This document shows positions 24,051 to 27,095 of a DNA stretch of 27,095 nucleotides, in pieces (position 1 is the stretch's first letter; each line of letters starts with the position of its first letter). The stretch is taken from contig CADCWI010000065.1 of the NCBI GenBank assembly GCA_902806355.1, positions 1-27,095 of the forward strand, given 5' to 3'. Source of the DNA: an uncultured Thermomicrobiales bacterium. Lineage in GTDB: Bacteria; Chloroflexota; Chloroflexia; Thermomicrobiales; UBA6265. A program made the translations under genes and the position numbers. Under the pieces are notes generated by a model that worked only from the letters and a program-made list of their open reading frames with translations, made no database searches and had not been told where the DNA came from.

Positions 24051-25214
24051 ATGAATAATTACCATTCTGATCCGAGGCACTCGATGACTTCGCGAACTCG
24101 ACGACGAGCCGAGTTCCGTTCCACCTTCCGAGCGACTGCTTTGCTTGCAGTAGTCGTGATGATCACGAGCGGCATGTCACTGCACATCGGCCTTGCCCAG
24201 GGCACGCCGGCTGCCTGCTCGCCCGGCCCGAGCTCGTCCCCCGTTGCCGAGATCGGTCCCATTCCCGAGCTCTCGCCAGTCGTGGCCCCGGAAGGTGCCA
24301 CCCAGATCACTATGGGGTACATTCCCGTCTCGATCTTCGCCCCGGTGTTCGTCGCCTACGAGAAGGGATATTTTGCGGAGCAAGGGCTCGATGTAACCCT
24401 GGAGCAGCTTCCGGGAGGGTCGGACATCGTGCTGCAAACGGCGACCGGTGATCTCGATCTCGGAATCAGCGGTACCGGCCCTGCCTTCTGGAATGCTGCA
24501 AGCCAAAATCTCGGCGTGACAGTCATTGCCCCTGGACACGCCGAGGGATCCCCGGTCGCCACACCGCTGATGATCTCCAGCCGCGCCTGTGAGGACGGGT
24601 CGATCACCAATGTCGCCGACCTCGCGGGGAAGCGGGTCTCCGTCAACGCGCCGGGCGCTACCGAGTTCTGGCTGGATGCCGCGCTCAGGACAGCGGGGCT
24701 CTCGATCGCCGATGTGAAGCTCCAGTTCCTGAGTTTCCCGGATGCCGTCGTCGCGCTCGAATCCGGGGCTCTCGATGCGGCGATGATCGGCGAGCCGCTG
24801 GCCACTCGCGCCGAACAAGAGGGCATCGCGGTACGCCTGCTGGCCGACTTTCCGGTCCAGGACATCCAGCCGACGATGATCTTCGGCAACCAATCCTGGC
24901 TGGACGCCAACCCGGACGCGGCGGCGAGGTTTGTCGCCGGATACCTCCGGGCATCCCGGGACCTAACCGCGAATTTCAATGACCCGCTGCATCTCGCGAT
25001 CATCCAGAAATACACCGAGGTCCCACCCCAGCTCATCGCCGAATCAGTCAAGCCGGTGTATTCGACGGACGGCACGATCAGCCTCGAAAGCCTCTCGCTG
25101 CTCCAGGAGTTCTTCCGGGACCGTGGGCAGCTCGACTACGAGGAAGATATCGACCCCGCCACGCTGGTTGACACACAGTACGTCGATTCGGCGAACACGC
25201 TGCTCAATCCGTGA
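24051..25214 (+). CDS. ABC transporter substrate-binding protein, NMT1/SsuA-TauA type
   Basis: A 387-residue exported binding protein. A basic n-region (RTRRRAEFR) precedes the hydrophobic ALLAVVVMITSGM and a likely cleavage after LAQ (near 50). A Pro/Ser/Gly-rich linker comes before the core ITMGYIPVSIFAPVFVAYEKGYFAEQGLDVTLEQLPGGSD, typical of NMT1-like proteins that bind sulfonates, nitrate, pyrimidines or aromatic acids. ATG 24051 and ATG 24084 both have GAGG upstream (9 and 6 nt); the latter gives a more usual signal peptide. Two downstream genes complete the importer, but the permease carries a fused prenyltransferase, so an isoprenoid- or quinone-related ligand is conceivable. The true ligand is unknown. 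Confidence 0.88.
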   Translation: MNNYHSDPRHSMTSRTRRRAEFRSTFRATALLAVVVMITSGMSLHIGLAQGTPAACSPGPSSSPVAEIGPIPELSPVVAPEGATQITMGYIPVSIFAPVFVAYEKGYFAEQGLDVTLEQLPGGSDIVLQTATGDLDLGISGTGPAFWNAASQNLGVTVIAPGHAEGSPVATPLMISSRACEDGSITNVADLAGKRVSVNAPGATEFWLDAALRTAGLSIADVKLQFLSFPDAVVALESGALDAAMIGEPLATRAEQEGIAVRLLADFPVQDIQPTMIFGNQSWLDANPDAAARFVAGYLRASRDLTANFNDPLHLAIIQKYTEVPPQLIAESVKPVYSTDGTISLESLSLLQEFFRDRGQLDYEEDIDPATLVDTQYVDSANTLLNP

Positions 25215-25227
25215 CAGGCATTCGAAC

Positions 25228-26061
25228 GTGACGACAAGTGAACGCCAGCGCGATCTCGCCACAGGTGGAGCCGCCATCGAGGCAGTGGACCTGGGCAAGC
25301 AATTCCTCACCTCGGGCGGCGCGATCGACGCTGTCCAGCACGTGACGTTGACGATTCCGGCAGGGGAGTTCTGCGTGCTCGTTGGCCCTTCCGGTTGCGG
25401 GAAATCGACCTTCCTCCGGATGGTCGCCGGGCTTGAGTCGCCCACCAGTGGTCATCTCACGATCACTTCGCCTTCCGGGGGGACCGTTACCAACGCCGTG
25501 GTGTTCCAGGGGCGCAGCCTCTTCCCATGGCTCACCCTTGAGGACAACATCGGGTACGGATTGCGGTTGCAAGGCATCACGCCCGGTGAGCGCAAGGATC
25601 GGGTAGCCCAGCTTCTCGCGACCCTCGGACTCTCCCGCTTCGCCCGCACCTATCCGCACCAGATCTCGGAAGGCATGCGCCAACGCGTCGCGATCGGTCG
25701 CGCCCTGGCCGTCGATCCCGACATGCTCTTGATGGACGAGCCGTTCGGCGCCCTTGATGAGCAGACGCGGTATCTCTTGCAGGAAGAACTGCTCCGCATT
25801 TGGGACAAGACCGGAAAGACGGTCCTCTTCATCACCCACTCGATCGATGAAGCGATCACGCTTGGCGACCGGATAGTCGTCATGACCGCCCAGCCGGGAT
25901 CGATCCGCGCCATCCTCGACGTGCCGTTTCCCCGCCCTCGGCTCACCAAGGACGTGCGGTCCAACCCCGAATTCGGGTCGTTGTTCGCGCAAACCTGGGA
26001 CCTTCTCCGCGAAGAGGTGACGCGTGCCCGGCTCGCGCAGGAACGAGCGATCGCATCATGA
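25228..26061 (+). CDS. ABC transporter ATP-binding protein, SsuB/TauB type
   Basis: A 277-residue nucleotide-binding subunit. Walker A is GPSGCGKST (53-61), the Q-loop is in VVFQGRSLFPWLT, the signature reads ISEGMRQRV instead of the usual LSGGMRQRV, and Walker B is MLLMDEPFGALD followed by FITHSIDEA. The Glu in the signature is a substitution worth noting, but it need not inactivate. The start is GTG 25228, 13 bp after the binding-protein stop with only a weak AGG upstream. The open frame to 24979 lies over the previous gene. Its stop overlaps the permease ATG as ATGA. Confidence 0.9.
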   Translation: MTTSERQRDLATGGAAIEAVDLGKQFLTSGGAIDAVQHVTLTIPAGEFCVLVGPSGCGKSTFLRMVAGLESPTSGHLTITSPSGGTVTNAVVFQGRSLFPWLTLEDNIGYGLRLQGITPGERKDRVAQLLATLGLSRFARTYPHQISEGMRQRVAIGRALAVDPDMLLMDEPFGALDEQTRYLLQEELLRIWDKTGKTVLFITHSIDEAITLGDRIVVMTAQPGSIRAILDVPFPRPRLTKDVRSNPEFGSLFAQTWDLLREEVTRARLAQERAIAS

Positions 26062-27095
26062 AGGAGTCATCGGCCCACCAGGCACATGGAAGCGACCCCT
26101 TTCGCACCCGGCGCATCCTGGAGCTCCTTCTGACGGTTGCCGGTCCGATCATCATCATTGGCATCTGGGAACTGCTGTCGAGGAGCGAACGGATCGATCC
26201 CCGGTTCTGGCCGGCGCCAAGCTCCCTGTGGAATACCGCCGAGACGATGGTGCGGGAGGATGACCTGCTTGGCGACATCCGGATCACGGTCGTTCGTATC
26301 GTCGCGGGGTTTCTGATCGGCGCCTTGCCGGGCATCGCGCTCGGCCTCGGGATGGGCTTGTTCTGGCCGGTGCGCGTCTTCTTCATGCCGCTGGCAACCG
26401 TGATCTACGCGATTCCCAAAATTGCCGTGCTGCCGCTGATGATCATCGCGTTCGGCACTGGAGAGACATCGACGCTTGTCACCGTCGCGCTCTCGATCTT
26501 CTTTCTCGTCGCGCTGAGCACGATGCGGGGAGTACTCGAACTCGATCGCTCGTTCAGGGATGTTGCTCGCAATCTCGGGGCGAACCGGCGCGAGCTGTTC
26601 CTGACCGTTGCCCTGCCGGGCGCGATGCCGTCGATCTTCACCGGCCTGCGCCTTGCGCTTGGCTTTGCGCTGGTCGTCGTGGTGGGCACCGAGTTCGTCA
26701 ACCCGGACAGCGGACTCGGTGCCATGATCTGGACCAGTTACCAGACGCTCCAGATCCGGCAGATGTTTGTCGGGCTGGTGCTGACGGGCATTCTGGGCCT
26801 CGCCCTGACAGCGGCGCTGGGCGCGCTCGAGCGGCTGGCGATGCCGTGGCAGAGAGCGGATTCTCGTGCCTCGGCGCTCGGCACATGGATGCGCGCGCTG
26901 CGCCTACGCTCGTTCACGGCATCGACGGTCCCGGTCATCGCCGCGACGATGCTTGCCTACTCCGAAGGCCAGGTGCGCTGGGTCTACTTCGCCCTGATGA
27001 TCGTTGCCTCCGTCCTGACCCATGCGGCCTGCAATCTGACGAACGATTACTTCGATGACCGCCGTGGCGTCGACAGCAACGCTACCCTCGGCCAG
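26058..27095 (+). CDS. ABC permease (SsuC/TauC type) fused in frame to a UbiA/MenA-type prenyltransferase; 3' end outside window
   Basis: 346 codons are visible, with no stop before the window end. Residues 1-260 form a complete SsuC/TauC-like permease: LLLTVAGPIIIIGIWELLSR, FWPAPSSLW, and an EAA loop near RSFRDVARNLGANRRELFLTVALPGAMPSIFTGLRLAL. After the last span and a short linker (ERLAMPWQRADSRASAL, 258-274) the frame continues as a MenA/UbiA N-terminus: WMRALRLRSFTASTVPVIAATMLAY, then HAACNLTNDYFDDRRGVDS. This includes the first Asp-rich motif NDYFDxxxGVD (329-339) that binds prenyl diphosphate through Mg. No Shine-Dalgarno sequence precedes the in-frame ATGs at 26841 and 26889, so separate translation is less likely. 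The start overlaps the ATPase stop (ATGA). The fusion is directly visible; its function is unknown. Confidence 0.87.
   Translation, partial: MKESSAHQAHGSDPFRTRRILELLLTVAGPIIIIGIWELLSRSERIDPRFWPAPSSLWNTAETMVREDDLLGDIRITVVRIVAGFLIGALPGIALGLGMGLFWPVRVFFMPLATVIYAIPKIAVLPLMIIAFGTGETSTLVTVALSIFFLVALSTMRGVLELDRSFRDVARNLGANRRELFLTVALPGAMPSIFTGLRLALGFALVVVVGTEFVNPDSGLGAMIWTSYQTLQIRQMFVGLVLTGILGLALTAALGALERLAMPWQRADSRASALGTWMRALRLRSFTASTVPVIAATMLAYSEGQVRWVYFALMIVASVLTHAACNLTNDYFDDRRGVDSNATLGQ

Noticed and set aside
25228..26061. Signature ISEGM as a sign of an inactive ATPase
   Set aside because: Walker A, Walker B and the switch histidine are intact; one signature substitution is not enough to call loss of function.
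1..27095. tRNA, rRNA, CRISPR array, known riboswitch, phage genes
   Set aside because: Read through all gaps and found no cloverleaf, regularly spaced repeats or conserved RNA motif that would support such a call.

Overview
The window (about 62% G+C by eye, not counted) looks like a chromosomal segment of a Chloroflexota bacterium, most plausibly Thermomicrobia/Sphaerobacter-like. The clues are exported binding proteins with short Gly/Ala/Thr/Pro linkers after the signal peptide, a DUF993 module, a SigJ/ECF41-type sigma factor, and MenA-type quinone sequence at the right edge. This assignment is an inference from style and gene content; no rRNA or marker gene is present.

Layout. (1) 1-100: the last codons of an IS110-type transposase, cut by the window edge. 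(2) 131-11026, all on the minus strand, read right to left: two LplB/YteP- and LplC/YtcP-type sugar permeases, a family 1 solute-binding protein, a DUF6807 ('PmoA-like') protein, a cupin, a GntR/FCD repressor, a Gfo/Idh/MocA dehydrogenase, a DUF993 (dihydrodipicolinate-synthase-like) protein, a TIM-barrel sugar isomerase/epimerase and a second Gfo/Idh/MocA dehydrogenase. Three consecutive genes overlap by ATGA (dehydrogenase, DUF993, TIM barrel). (3) 11249-22041, plus strand: a DUF2264 (alpha/alpha-toroid) protein, a Tat-exported family 5 solute-binding protein, a heparinase II/III-like lyase and a complete Dpp/Opp-type transporter (two permeases, two ATPases). (4) 22103-23769, minus strand: an unknown 103-aa protein, an ECF sigma factor with a SnoaL-like C-terminal domain, and a DoxX-family membrane protein. 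(5) 24051-27095, plus strand: an NMT1/SsuA-type binding protein, an SsuB/TauB-type ATPase, and a permease whose reading frame runs without a stop into a UbiA/MenA-type prenyltransferase before leaving the window.

Regions 2 and 3 read as one carbohydrate-utilisation locus: two independent importers, two toroid-fold enzymes likely to attack a (uronic-acid-containing?) glycan, and a set of intracellular oxidoreductase, isomerase and aldolase-like enzymes, under one GntR/FCD regulator. Supporting this, a 15-bp AT-rich near-palindrome (consensus SATATATRRTATASS) occurs in front of the regulator, in the divergent promoter between the Lpl operon and the DUF2264 gene, and in front of the family 5 binding-protein gene. 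A weaker half-site precedes the lyase.

The two most interesting items are the in-frame ABC-permease/prenyltransferase fusion at 26058-27095 and this candidate regulon operator. A smaller one is a good match to an ECF41-type promoter (GTCACC, 16 nt, CGTC) in front of the sigma-factor operon, which suggests autoregulation. No tRNA, rRNA, CRISPR array or recognisable riboswitch was found.
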